34,045 nt of DNA from Candidatus Binataceae bacterium (GTDB lineage: Bacteria; Desulfobacterota; Binatia; Binatales; Binataceae), in assembly GCA_024281015.1 (NCBI GenBank), contig JAMXLL010000073.1, forward strand, positions 1 through 34,045. The letters run 5' to 3'. Positions within the stretch are counted from its first letter, which is position 1, and each line of letters starts with the position of its first letter. Of this stretch, positions 24,103-32,692 are shown piece by piece. The notes below the pieces were generated by a model, which worked only from the letters and a program-made list of their open reading frames with translations, had not been told where the DNA came from and ran no database searches. The position numbers were made by a program, and so were the translations under genes.

Positions 24103-25251
24103 ATGACGGCACAGCAAGTAATCTCGGCCGACTCTCACATGATGGAGCCGGCAGATCTATGGGTCGAGCGGGTTGACACAAAGTTCAAGGAAAACGCTCC
24201 CCGCGTGGTCAAGAATGAAGGCAAGGGTGGCTGGGTATTTATCGCACCTGGCCTCCCTCCGTTCCCGGTAGCCGGGGGCTTCGCAGCTGGCCGCAGCGGC
24301 GAGGAACTCAAGGAGTTCATGAAGAAGGGACAGGACGAGGGCTACATCACTGCGCGGCCCAGCGGATGGGATCCCGTCGAGCGCATTAAGGATCAGGACA
24401 TTGATGGCGTCCGGGCCGAAGTCCTGTATACCACGCTCGGCATGTCTCTGTTTGGTTTGCACGATCCGGACCTACAACGGGCCTGCTTCAAGGCTTATAA
24501 CGATTGGCTGGCGGAATTCTGCTCGCACAACCCCAATCGTTTGATCGGCACCGCGCTGATTTCGCTGGAGGACATTGGCGAGGGGATTAAAGAGCTACAG
24601 CGTGCAGCCAAAATCGGGCTGCGTGGGGCGATGATTTGGGGAGCCCCGCCGCGGGAAAAGCCTTATACCTCTAAGGAGTACGATCCCTTCTGGGCCTGCG
24701 CGCAGGATCTTGAAATGCCGCTCTCGCTGCATGTCATCACCGGCAAAAAAGCCCCGAAATCCGAGGATGAGCAGAAAAAGGTTCGGGCTGCCCGCGATCA
24801 GTCCTTCGTACGCGGGTACATGAATCTCATTCACGAAGTACAACGGTCGCTGACGGATATCATCTTCAGCGGCGTGATGATGCGCTTCCCGAAAATCAAG
24901 ATCGTGTCTGCTGAGAACGATACCGGATGGATTGGCCACTACATGTACCGAATGGATCACGCATTCGAGAAATTTGGCGCGTTGATGTCAGAGCCGCTCG
25001 ATATGAAGCCCTCGGAATATGTCCGGCGCAACATGTGGGCGACCTTCCAGGATGATCCAATCGGTCCGATGCTCTTCAATTATTTTGGCGAAGACAACTT
25101 CATGTGGGCGTCCGACTTCCCGCACACGGATTCCACTTGGCCGAATTCGCTTAAAGTAATCGAGCAGGACTTCAAGGGAGTGCCGGAGCCGGTGACTCAT
25201 AAGATTATTTGCGAGAATGCGGCGAAGCTTTATCACATCAATCTCAACTGA
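24103..25251 (+). CDS. Amidohydrolase family protein (amidohydrolase-2/ACMSD-like), copy 2
   Basis: 382-residue tandem paralog of the preceding gene, roughly two thirds identical by eye over the N-terminal third and near the C-terminus. Shared blocks include QVISADSHMMEPADLW, ARPSGWDP, LYTTLGM, LSLHVIT, SAENDTGWI, ATFQDD and WASDFPHTDSTWPNSLKVI. Differences cluster in the loop after LSLHVIT, which is shorter here, and a short insertion near residue 78. AGGAGG lies upstream of the ATG. The two genes are 144 bases apart, with a separate ribosome site each, and could form hetero-oligomers or act on related substrates. Confidence 0.88.
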   Translation: MTAQQVISADSHMMEPADLWVERVDTKFKENAPRVVKNEGKGGWVFIAPGLPPFPVAGGFAAGRSGEELKEFMKKGQDEGYITARPSGWDPVERIKDQDIDGVRAEVLYTTLGMSLFGLHDPDLQRACFKAYNDWLAEFCSHNPNRLIGTALISLEDIGEGIKELQRAAKIGLRGAMIWGAPPREKPYTSKEYDPFWACAQDLEMPLSLHVITGKKAPKSEDEQKKVRAARDQSFVRGYMNLIHEVQRSLTDIIFSGVMMRFPKIKIVSAENDTGWIGHYMYRMDHAFEKFGALMSEPLDMKPSEYVRRNMWATFQDDPIGPMLFNYFGEDNFMWASDFPHTDSTWPNSLKVIEQDFKGVPEPVTHKIICENAAKLYHINLN

Positions 25252-25434
25252 TCGTGAGTATCGGCGAGCCATGCCTCAGCCAGGCTGCAGCCCATGCATA
25301 CGGCTGTGAGTGACCTGAGGTTCACAGGAAGTAGGCGAAGCGCAGGGTTCACCCAAATCCAGATGATTTCCTGCGCGTTCCCTTGCCTCCGGCTATAGCT
25401 AATTCCGGCCAGAAAACAAAAGGGACAAGCAGTT

Positions 25435-27111
25435 ATGGCGTATGACCTCTTGATTAAAAACGGTACTGTTGTGGACGGCACAGGCGCGGCTCGTGTTCGT
25501 GCCGATATCGCGATCGCCGGAGATCGCATCGCCGAGATCGGTAAAATCACCGAGGGCGCGAACCGGGTAATTGACGCCTCGGACCTGATCGTTGCTCCCG
25601 GCTTTATCGACCCGCACACCCATTATGATGCCCAAATCTGTTGGGACCCCCTGATCAGTTGCACATCCTGGCACGGCATTACCTCGGTCGTAATGGGTAA
25701 CTGCGGGGTAGGCGTGGCACCCTGCAAGCCGGAATCCCGCGAGATCGCTGCCTGGGACCTGACTAATGTCGAGGCGATTCCCTACGAATCGCTCAACAAA
25801 GGCATTACCTGGGATTGGGAGACCTTCCCTCAATTTCTCGATGCGGCCCAGAAGCGCGGCACTGCCATCAACTTGGGCTTTCTCGCCCCGCTCACTCCTT
25901 TTCGCCATTACGTGATGGGCAAGGAGTCAATGGAGCGCGCAGCCACACCGGAGGAAACCAATCAGGTCGCCCGCCTGCTGAGTGAAGCGATGGCAGCCGG
26001 TGCGATGGGCTTTTCAACCACCACTCTCAAGCAGCATATCGGCTTTCACGGTACCCCGCTCGCCTGCCGTTTAGCCAGCAAAGACGAGTTGAAGACCTAC
26101 GCGAGTGTCTTGAAGCAGCACCGCAAGGGCGCCATCGAGGTTGCGTTAACGAAAAAAATTGCAACTGTCTCCGATGACGAGTACGAACTGCTCGACATGT
26201 TGCTTACCGAGAGTGGGCGGCCGGTAACCTGGTTGGCGATGGCGTCTACCCCGCGCCACCCTGAGCGTGCCCTGCAGACCCTGCAACGGTGCGAACCATT
26301 GATCAAACGCGGTGGCATCCCGCAAGTGCTTTGCAAGCCCTTCGTCTCACAGCTCGACCTGCGTAATCCGTTTACCTTTGCTGACAATGAAGCGTGGAAC
26401 CACGTATTCAATCAACCGGCTGAGGAACAAAAGCGGATTTACTCTGATCCGGAATTCCGACGGTCATTCCGAGAAAGCCTGAAGCGGCCGCATTTATTCA
26501 CCGGGCGCTGGCATCGTGTCGAGATCCTCGAGGCTGAAAGCCCCGCCTTGAAGCAATATGAAGGTAAAACTGTCGAGGAAGTGGCGGAGATGCGCGGGGC
26601 CGACCCGCTGGACACCTTCCTTGACCTTCCGGTCGAAGACGACCTCAAGCTGCAGTACACGATGCAGCAGTATCACGAAGAAGGTATTCAGCAGTTGATC
26701 ACCGACCCGCGCACGATGATCGGGCTTAGCGATGGCGGCGCCCACGTTGATATGCTTTGCGATGCGGGCTACGCGACGTATTTGCTCGGCAACTGGGTCC
26801 GTAAGCGGGAAGCGATCACACTCGAGTTTGCGATCAAGCGCCTAACCTCTGAGCCGGCGGCCTTCTTCGGGATCCCCCAACGGGGCCAATTGAAGAAGGG
26901 CTGGAAAGCCGACGTGGCTATCTTTGATTTCAGCACCGTGAACTCGGCGCGACGTGCCACGATGCAGTATGATCTGCCGGGAGGCGGACGCCGGCTCGTA
27001 ATGCCCGCTGAGGGAATCGAATACACTGTTGTTAACGGCAAAGTGTCGTACGAGCACGGCCGTCAGAGCGGGACACTGGCGGGTGAGGTGATTCGTTCGG
27101 TGCCCGCCTGA
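25435..27111 (+). CDS. Amidohydrolase family protein, N-acyl-D-amino-acid deacylase-like
   Basis: 558-residue amidohydrolase-3 type enzyme. The N-terminal beta-sandwich LLIKNGTVVDGTG opens it; the metal-binding DPHTHYDAQ follows at about residues 61-69, then the family-typical MGNCGVGVAPC at about 87-97. LSDGGAHVD near residue 431 supplies the late metal ligand, and LKKGWKADVAIFD the closing sandwich strand. The family removes acyl groups from D-amino acids or opens cyclic amides; the substrate is not known here. It lies 183 bases after the tandem amidohydrolases on the same strand and is followed by a strong hairpin, so it may be the last gene of that transcript. Confidence 0.87.
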   Translation: MAYDLLIKNGTVVDGTGAARVRADIAIAGDRIAEIGKITEGANRVIDASDLIVAPGFIDPHTHYDAQICWDPLISCTSWHGITSVVMGNCGVGVAPCKPESREIAAWDLTNVEAIPYESLNKGITWDWETFPQFLDAAQKRGTAINLGFLAPLTPFRHYVMGKESMERAATPEETNQVARLLSEAMAAGAMGFSTTTLKQHIGFHGTPLACRLASKDELKTYASVLKQHRKGAIEVALTKKIATVSDDEYELLDMLLTESGRPVTWLAMASTPRHPERALQTLQRCEPLIKRGGIPQVLCKPFVSQLDLRNPFTFADNEAWNHVFNQPAEEQKRIYSDPEFRRSFRESLKRPHLFTGRWHRVEILEAESPALKQYEGKTVEEVAEMRGADPLDTFLDLPVEDDLKLQYTMQQYHEEGIQQLITDPRTMIGLSDGGAHVDMLCDAGYATYLLGNWVRKREAITLEFAIKRLTSEPAAFFGIPQRGQLKKGWKADVAIFDFSTVNSARRATMQYDLPGGGRRLVMPAEGIEYTVVNGKVSYEHGRQSGTLAGEVIRSVPA

Positions 27112-27136
27112 ATTTATTCTGAAGCAGCGAGGCGAT

Positions 27137-27165
27137 ACAGGGCCGAAACGAAGTTTCGGCCCTGT
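27137..27165 (+). terminator. Strong hairpin after the D-aminoacylase-like gene
   Basis: A perfect 13-bp stem ACAGGGCCGAAAC / GTTTCGGCCCTGT with a GAA loop starts 26 bases past the stop. The tail is only TCGTTG, so uridine enrichment is weak, but the stem is the most stable in the window. Confidence 0.7.
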
Positions 27166-27225
27166 TCGTTGCGGTTACCCGCAACCATGGCGCTGGGCTG
27201 AACCTGGCATGACAGACCGGTTCCA

Positions 27226-27246
27226 GCTTCGCGCTTGCCGCGAAGC
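27226..27246. terminator. Second hairpin in the convergent gap
   Basis: GCTTCGCG/CGCGAAGC arms of 8 bp with a 5-base loop. It lies between the D-aminoacylase-like gene and the convergent dehydratase gene and may serve the latter on the minus strand. No uridine tract. Confidence 0.3.
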
Positions 27247-27390
27247 CGTCCGAGATGCCTCACCGCCTGGCTTTCGCTGCACCGTTTGCGATGAGGAGAG
27301 GAGCCGCGACCTCGTGGAAGCTGTAGAGCCTCGCGTGGAAGGCGGCAGATGGCTAGCTCCTCGACGACTTGTCTAATCGTTGTTGATTGA

Positions 27391-28530
27391 TCAGTCTACT
27401 CGCGTCGGCAGATGGACTATGCCAGTTGCCAGCACGGATAATTCTCCGTCCTGGTTAGTCGCTTGTTGCGAAATTTCGGCGTAGTGTCCGCCATCCTGCT
27501 TGAACGTTCGCTTCACCTCGCCATTGATGTAGAGCGTATCGCCGACCGGGTTATGGCGGCGAATCTTAACCTCCAGCCGCCGCAGAAAGCCGCCATCGCC
27601 CATCCAGTTGGTCAGGTGATGCGACATCCAGGAACATCGCTCCGGACCATAATCGTAGGCCGCCGGGGTGCCGACCAGGGTTGCCAGATCGTCCTCCCAA
27701 TGCACGCGTTCGGGAACGTCGGGAATACCGAATTTGTTCGGAATGCCGAGACCCGGATGCTTTTGCAGTTGTTTCCACGCCAATTTGTTGGCGCGGATGT
27801 ACAGCCCACCCCAACCTTGAGCAAAGGCGATGAAGCCTGTGATCGTCATCGGACCTTTTACCATCGTTGGCAGCTTGTCACCGGCCTTGACTTCTTCGAT
27901 ATAGCGTGGTGTGGCGCCGCGAACCTGCTCTGCCTCGTAATAGGCAAAAATCCTGGCTAGATCATCGCGCGTGTAGTGCACCTGGCCCTTCTTTTTTACG
28001 CCTTCGTATTTGGTGCCACGCTCGCGCGCAGTATCTCGCTCAGTGCGGAAGCACCAGCTGTCCCCCTCCGCAACCAATTCACGATTCTGGTTGTAGAATT
28101 CGCAGCGATAGATTTGTTGTATCGAGCGGCCGGCGAAACGAGTTTGGTGCTCGACGAGATCCTTGAGCCAGGCGCGCGTGGTGAATTGGTCGCCCAGCAT
28201 CATCGGCTTGTGCCAGGTTACATCAATGCCCGCAAACATGGCGTGGACTCCGGCCAAGCCGCCGACGTAACCGCTAAAGGAGCGGTTCAGTGGAAATATG
28301 AACGATGGTGGAGCGAGCAGCCGGCCATAATCGGTGTCCGCTGCATACGACGGTTCACACCACAATGGATTATCATCACCAATTCCGTGAGCCCAATGCC
28401 GAATATTGTCGCGCGAGGCTTCGTAACACCAGGGCTCTAATGAGTCTTCGATGGGAACGTTAATCAGCTTGCGCAATTCAGCGATGCTCTGCTCGGTTAT
28501 GAGTGAAAAACGCTGCGCGTTTTCGGGCAT
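27391..28530 (-). CDS. MaoC/FAS1-like double-hotdog dehydratase
   Basis: 379 residues made of two hotdog domains. The N-terminal half (about 30-175) resembles the FAS1-like dehydratase domain: EASRDNIRHWAHGIGDDNPLW, LLAPPSFIF, then MFAGIDVTWHKPMMLGD. The C-terminal half (about 225-379) resembles MaoC-like domains, with VKGPMTITGFIAFAQGWGG, the C-terminal VGDTLYINGEVK, and VLATGIVHLP. Such proteins hydrate or dehydrate acyl-CoA esters in fatty acid, steroid or aromatic breakdown. GGAGGGT precedes the ATG by about 8 bases. It is convergent with the amidohydrolase cluster, so its metabolic link to those genes is only by neighbourhood. Confidence 0.85.
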   Translation of the reverse strand: MPENAQRFSLITEQSIAELRKLINVPIEDSLEPWCYEASRDNIRHWAHGIGDDNPLWCEPSYAADTDYGRLLAPPSFIFPLNRSFSGYVGGLAGVHAMFAGIDVTWHKPMMLGDQFTTRAWLKDLVEHQTRFAGRSIQQIYRCEFYNQNRELVAEGDSWCFRTERDTARERGTKYEGVKKKGQVHYTRDDLARIFAYYEAEQVRGATPRYIEEVKAGDKLPTMVKGPMTITGFIAFAQGWGGLYIRANKLAWKQLQKHPGLGIPNKFGIPDVPERVHWEDDLATLVGTPAAYDYGPERCSWMSHHLTNWMGDGGFLRRLEVKIRRHNPVGDTLYINGEVKRTFKQDGGHYAEISQQATNQDGELSVLATGIVHLPTRVD

Positions 28531-28697
28531 GGGCTACACCCTCCATGTGTTGGTGCCAAAACAAGTCTCCGTCACCAGGACATCCAGCATGTTGCCGGTC
28601 CTGTGCATTCGCTGAAGCCTAATCGCGCGGCTTAGCCCACTGCGGCGCACCTGTGACGCCCCGTGACGGGAGATTCGATTGTAGCGCCTCAGATATG

Positions 28698-28755
28698 TCG
28701 AAGCGAAAAAGTGAAGTGGCCAGGGGCACTCAGCATCTTCACTTTTCCGCTTCGA
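28698..28755 (-). repeat. Long inverted repeat after the desaturase gene
   Basis: Arms of 19 bases (28698-28716 and 28737-28755) pair with a single mismatch around a 20-base loop; the left arm reads TCGAAGCGAAAAAGTGAAG. It begins 12 bases past the desaturase stop on the minus strand. It could be a Rho-independent-like stop without a uridine tract, an mRNA 3' stabiliser, or a small repeat relic. Confidence 0.6.
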
Positions 28756-28767
28756 TTCGGAGCTGGC

Positions 28768-29799
28768 TCAGGATTTAGCCAAAGCGAGCGGCCGCGCTTC
28801 CGTATTCATCTTCTGCGGTCCGGACCTGCCGTCATCGGCCAGAGTCAGGCACTCTCTTAACATTTTGCCATAACTTTGAGTTAAGTGGGCGGCGCGAGCG
28901 AACTCCGGCCTGGACATCAGCAATGCGTGAAGTTCGGGCAGCCTATAGAAGGGTACACTCGGAAAGAAGTGGTGCTCAATGTGATAATTGACGTTCTTGG
29001 GCGCGATGAACAAGCGAGCCAACGGTCCGGCGTATGTAGTCCGCGTTTGTGTATAAACACCGGGTTCGGGTTGGATCGCGAAATGCTCAGCGATACTGCG
29101 TATGCGCATGATTAGAACGAGCCAGGTAAAAAATGGAACTATCCAGTATAGGATGAGCGCCAGTCCCCAACCGGACGCAACCAGCCCGCCAACCACGACA
29201 ATGTAGAAGGCCAGCCGTATACGAACGAATGATTTGCTGGGAACCTGCGCCGCAGACGATAGTGATGAGGCGAGACGGATCAGCTTGATTCCGCCAATTC
29301 CAATGAGATCGCGCAGAAAAATGCCGAGCAGGCTTCGGGCGGTTTGGGGAAATTGCCATTCGTTGACGTCTTTTTTCCGCACCCAATCGGGATCACTTTC
29401 CGTATTGACGTAGTTATGGTGCGCGAGGTGGTTCTCACGATACGATTTCATCGTGACCAGATGAGGCCACGCCAGAAACAATTCGGTCACCCAGTCATTA
29501 ACCCGCCGATTCCGATACAGCCGATAGTGTGTTCCGTCATGCATCAGGATTAACAGCGCATGCTGCCTGGCGCCGATGAACGCAACGCTGACCAGGTATA
29601 GCAGAGGATTCCAGAAGCGGTGGCAAACAATGGCCGCCAGAAACACCGCCGTCCATTCCAAAGTTATGTGACAAGTGCTGATGACAGGATTCACGGTGGA
29701 GAGCGAGTGCAGTTGTTCTTTGCTCAGTTTGATCGGCGTGCGGAAATAGTTGTGCTCGCAGCTCTGTTGTGATTGTCCTGGTTGGTAGTTGGTGTTCAT
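28768..29799 (-). CDS. Membrane fatty acid desaturase family protein
   Basis: 343-residue integral membrane di-iron enzyme. All three histidine boxes are present: HDGTH at 87-91, HLAHH at 124-128 and HIEHH at 273-277, with an extra conserved His239 in RSIAEH. Hydrophobic segments lie near residues 45-85, 105-115 and 195-232. The family inserts double bonds or hydroxyl groups into fatty acyl chains or carotenoids using oxygen and an electron donor; no donor gene is adjacent. It is transcribed leftwards, with the unrecognised acyltransferase-like gene 67 bases upstream on the same strand, so the two may be co-transcribed. Confidence 0.88.
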   Translation of the reverse strand: MNTNYQPGQSQQSCEHNYFRTPIKLSKEQLHSLSTVNPVISTCHITLEWTAVFLAAIVCHRFWNPLLYLVSVAFIGARQHALLILMHDGTHYRLYRNRRVNDWVTELFLAWPHLVTMKSYRENHLAHHNYVNTESDPDWVRKKDVNEWQFPQTARSLLGIFLRDLIGIGGIKLIRLASSLSSAAQVPSKSFVRIRLAFYIVVVGGLVASGWGLALILYWIVPFFTWLVLIMRIRSIAEHFAIQPEPGVYTQTRTTYAGPLARLFIAPKNVNYHIEHHFFPSVPFYRLPELHALLMSRPEFARAAHLTQSYGKMLRECLTLADDGRSGPQKMNTEARPLALAKS

Positions 29800-29866
29800 T
29801 GTTTAGCTGGCCCCCCAGCCCCTAAATTGTCTGAACGTGGTTAGAGATCGGCTATCCGCGCCCTCA

Positions 29867-30580
29867 TCAGATGGACGCGCTGATAGTATCGGCGTGCTCA
29901 ATACCGGCAGGAATACGCCGGCGAAGATTGGTCCGAACTGATGGGCGGCGCATCGGCGGGCGAGCGAAATTCTTTAACTCGAAAATGCGTGCGTCGTCAG
30001 AATATTGCACGCAGGTCTGCGACAAAGCGTTCATCGCGTGGTTGAACGCTTCTCCCTGGAGCATCACCGGCTGGACAAGCAACTTTTCCCCCTCGGCGTT
30101 TTCGACAAACGGGTGAGGAACGAGCGGGCCGGCGGGAACGAATCCCATCAACTCATAGAAGCCTGCGTGAGCACACGCCGTATCGCCCGCAGCCAGGTAA
30201 GCAAGGACCGCCTGTATTCCGAGCAGGCGCATCGGCACGGCGAGTCCCACCCATGCGATCATTCCGGCGCCGCTGGAGAGAGACCAATGATCGCTACACT
30301 CGACTACGGTTTCCGGGGGAAGATGCGAAAGATCGGGCTTGTCACAGCTTTGCGGGAATGATCGCAGATCGTGCATCGCCACGCCTGCCAACATTTCGTC
30401 GGCTGGCGCACTCTCATTTTGAAACAATCCATAAAGCCGGGAACATTCGAGCCGCCGGCGATTAATTATCTGAGACTGACTATTTTCTCGAAAGGTACCG
30501 CCGTGTTCGGCGCGGGCGTGGTCGAGCCGAGTGAGAAACACACTGCGCTCGATGTGGGTAGTGAGTAGACGAAGCTGCAT
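29867..30580 (-). CDS. Unrecognised protein with GNAT/acyl-homoserine-lactone-synthase-like features
   Basis: 237 residues. No firm family. After an N-terminal stretch rich in Arg and Glu, the middle reads PPETVVECSDHWSLSSGAG, then MIAWVGLAVPMRLLGIQAVLAYLA, then GFYELMGFVPAGP. That order (an acidic strand, an alpha helix, a hydrophobic strand, then FYxxxGF) is what GNAT acyltransferases and LuxI-type synthases show around the acyl donor site. The C-terminus is basic (PPMRRPSVRTNLRRR). GGAGG lies about 11 bases before the ATG. It precedes the desaturase by 67 bases on the same strand, so it might act on fatty acyl groups. That link is inference; it could also be a protein of entirely different fold. 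Confidence 0.6.
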   Translation of the reverse strand: MQLRLLTTHIERSVFLTRLDHARAEHGGTFRENSQSQIINRRRLECSRLYGLFQNESAPADEMLAGVAMHDLRSFPQSCDKPDLSHLPPETVVECSDHWSLSSGAGMIAWVGLAVPMRLLGIQAVLAYLAAGDTACAHAGFYELMGFVPAGPLVPHPFVENAEGEKLLVQPVMLQGEAFNHAMNALSQTCVQYSDDARIFELKNFARPPMRRPSVRTNLRRRIPAGIEHADTISASI

Positions 30581-30942
30581 GGAAAAAATGTCCTCCGACC
30601 ATTATCAGTTGCAGATGTTGTTCCCCGAAAATTTCTGTGCCAGAGGGAGGACTGCGTGAATGTGCGACGCTCGCGCAACCAGCGGAATGCCGCAGTGTTC
30701 GCGGACGTTGTCGCCACATGCGGCGAGCTTAGCGGATTTAGCAGGCTCTTACGATTAATTTACCTATGACGGGCTTATCTTCTGTAAATTTTGCTTACAA
30801 ATAGTTAGACTGTTATGACTTGCAGCGGGCGACAGTGAGCTGTTTTAAGCGTTAAGTCTCTTTCTTGAGGGGCCAAAAAAAGGCTTGCTCGCCGATGGTT
30901 AACTGCGGTAGGCTGCCAGTGCGGGCAGATCCCGTAGGAAAA
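30581..30942. other. Divergent intergenic region before the metallopeptidase gene
   Basis: 362 bases between divergent transcription units. The segment about 30745-30820 is clearly AT-richer than its surroundings and contains the imperfect palindrome GTAA-ATTTTGC-TTAC (30784-30798), a possible operator for the XRE protein encoded downstream. No small gene was recognised. Confidence 0.4.
30791..30819 (+). promoter_or_regulatory. Candidate promoter of the metallopeptidase-repressor operon
   Basis: TTGCTT (30791-30796), a 17-base spacer, then TATGAC preceded by TG (extended -10). It overlaps the imperfect palindrome at 30784-30798, the arrangement expected for autoregulation. About 120 bases separate it from the chosen start. 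Confidence 0.33.
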
Positions 30943-31773
30943 ATGGCCTCATCGAGACGTCGCACACGTGCTGATGCGCACGGACGTAGTTCCGGGTTTG
31001 AAGGTCTCGTAGATGGACTCTCGAGCGTCGCGAAGGGGACGCGACAAGACAAAGTGGCGAGTCCAGCGAACCTTAAGTCCGAGATTACTGGAATTATACA
31101 GAGGGACTATGGCCAAGCTCTGCGCCAATGCCTCAGCCGTTGGGAAGTTAAACAGATCGCAAACGAGGGCAAGGCTCGGGTGTGGCCCGGTTTGAACCGC
31201 CAGCCTGTCACCCTGGTGTCACCCAACGAGTTTGTGCGCCGATGGTCGGGTTCCGGTGTGGATTTCAAATTCGCGAGCTTGCCGTCCAAGGAGGGGCTGT
31301 CACTACTTGGATTTTATGTCAACAAGGTCGATCAGGTCCGGACGCGGCCTTTAATTTTCGTTAATACGGCGCATCACCCCGCAGTGGTCGGGCTGGCTCT
31401 TGATCACGAGATGGGACATCATTTGACTTCTCAGATCTTCGGGGCTGGTGAAGAGACCCATCTCCTGTCGCAGACTGCATATGAAGAGCATCTGACCGAA
31501 CCTTCCGAACTAGCCGCTGATACGCTCGTGAGCCTCGCCACTTGTCCGGCGCCTATAGCCCGGACAGTTTTTGGCAGCGGAAGCCGCGCCTCGCGCGCCG
31601 ATGGTTCTAACGAATTGTCGGAAGCCGCGTTCGCGCGACTTTTAGAACACGCGTCTAAAATGGGGCTACGGCTCGACTGTATTCGAGGAGTTAATAGGAG
31701 ATTGCAGGCGCTTGCGGCGCTCGTCCATTATGCGAAGCTCCGGCGGGCGTTATTGGACGAGTACAATACATGA
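30943..31773 (+). CDS. ImmA/IrrE-type zinc metallopeptidase-like protein
   Basis: 276 residues from the ATG at 30943, which follows AGG at 4 bases; a TTG at 30865 and an ATG at 30895 would add 26 or 16 residues without a better site. The zinc motif is HEMGHH (His155, Glu156, His159), and ELAAD about 30 residues later (Glu189) fits the third ligand and the ExxxD helix of the ImmA/IrrE family. The N-terminal 50 residues are basic and probably disordered. In that family the protease cleaves a cognate XRE repressor to derepress stress or mobile-element genes. Its stop overlaps the start of an XRE gene by ATGA, which strongly supports a functional pair. No integrase is nearby. The domain call rests on the motif and context rather than overall similarity. 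Confidence 0.72.
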   Translation: MASSRRRTRADAHGRSSGFEGLVDGLSSVAKGTRQDKVASPANLKSEITGIIQRDYGQALRQCLSRWEVKQIANEGKARVWPGLNRQPVTLVSPNEFVRRWSGSGVDFKFASLPSKEGLSLLGFYVNKVDQVRTRPLIFVNTAHHPAVVGLALDHEMGHHLTSQIFGAGEETHLLSQTAYEEHLTEPSELAADTLVSLATCPAPIARTVFGSGSRASRADGSNELSEAAFARLLEHASKMGLRLDCIRGVNRRLQALAALVHYAKLRRALLDEYNT

Positions 31774-32204
31774 AACAGATGAACAAACTTGGGGAATTTC
31801 TGAAGACTCGCAGGGAAGCTCTGGGACTAACGCAGCGCTCGCTGGCCCAGAAGTTGGGAGTCGAAGCGAGCCATGTCGCCTTTATCGAGAGCGGCCGCCG
31901 TAAGCCGTCGCTGAAATTGGTGGCACGGCTCGCCGATACGTTAGGATTGGACCGCCAAGAGCTGCTCGTCTTAGCCCACCCTGAGGCTAAGGCTTTGCTC
32001 ACCGCGAATCAAACCGAATCTCCCAAAAAGGCCACGCCCTCCTGGCAGCGCTTCATCAAGGACCACGCACTTTTGGCACGTTATCACGTGACCAAACGCG
32101 AGCTTCAGGTGCTGGAGCATCTCAGCCTGCTGGGAACTGCCTTGACCGCCAAGGAGTTCCTGGCGATTCTGACGCTGATCCGGGACATCCCCGAGAGCAA
32201 GTAA
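31770..32204 (+). CDS. XRE family transcriptional regulator, partner of the metallopeptidase
   Basis: 144 residues. A Cro/CI-type helix-turn-helix occupies about residues 8-62: FLKTRREALGLTQRSLAQKL, VEASHVAFIESGRRKPSLKL, LADTLGLDRQELL. The C-terminal half (about 85-140) is helical, with TKRELQVLEHLSLLG, and could be the dimerisation region or the place of protease cut. It overlaps the metallopeptidase gene by 4 bases (ATGA), so both are made from one message. Size and pairing recall ImmR and DdrO. It may bind the palindrome at 30784-30798. Its targets beyond its own operon are unknown. Confidence 0.85.
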   Translation: MKQMNKLGEFLKTRREALGLTQRSLAQKLGVEASHVAFIESGRRKPSLKLVARLADTLGLDRQELLVLAHPEAKALLTANQTESPKKATPSWQRFIKDHALLARYHVTKRELQVLEHLSLLGTALTAKEFLAILTLIRDIPESK

Positions 32205-32692
32205 GCCCTCGTCACTCAGCTTGGCGGTGGACACCACACCCCAATTCAGCCTAGCGAGCGGAACCATACGCGGCTGCACTAAATAGGTAGAGCCGCTGGC
32301 TGTGCCTTTCGATTCCCAACCGGGCTATGCCTCTGGTTCGGTCTTTGACGCCATGGATCGGGCGCACCGCCAAAATTCGGACGCCTCCACCCTTCAATAA
32401 ATAACCCAGCGAGCGGCTACCAGGCCGGATCTTCCCGCCGCTGGCGAAAGCGAGCGGCATTGATCTAGGGCAGCCTGTCGCCGTCTTGAGCTTCCGCCGA
32501 TTTGTAATCGACACAAGACGAAGCACTCCCAATCGTGCTAAATGAATGGCCTGAGGCGGAGCGCGCGTCCTAAAAGGAAGCACTCCAGCGCTGCCGAAGA
32601 GGGCCGCTCGGAACATTTCCGCCGGCTGAGAGCCATAATGTGCTATTCCGGAGCCGGTTGAATCGGCTTCGCTACTTAGGGAGGTCCGGGCG
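32205..32692. other. Intergenic region before the second aldo/keto reductase
   Basis: 488 bases after the XRE gene. A minus-strand frame of 157 codons at 32251-32724 has no recognisable domain and overlaps the start of the next gene, so it is not accepted. AT and codon patterns on both strands look non-coding. It must hold the aldo/keto reductase promoter, not identified. Confidence 0.4.
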
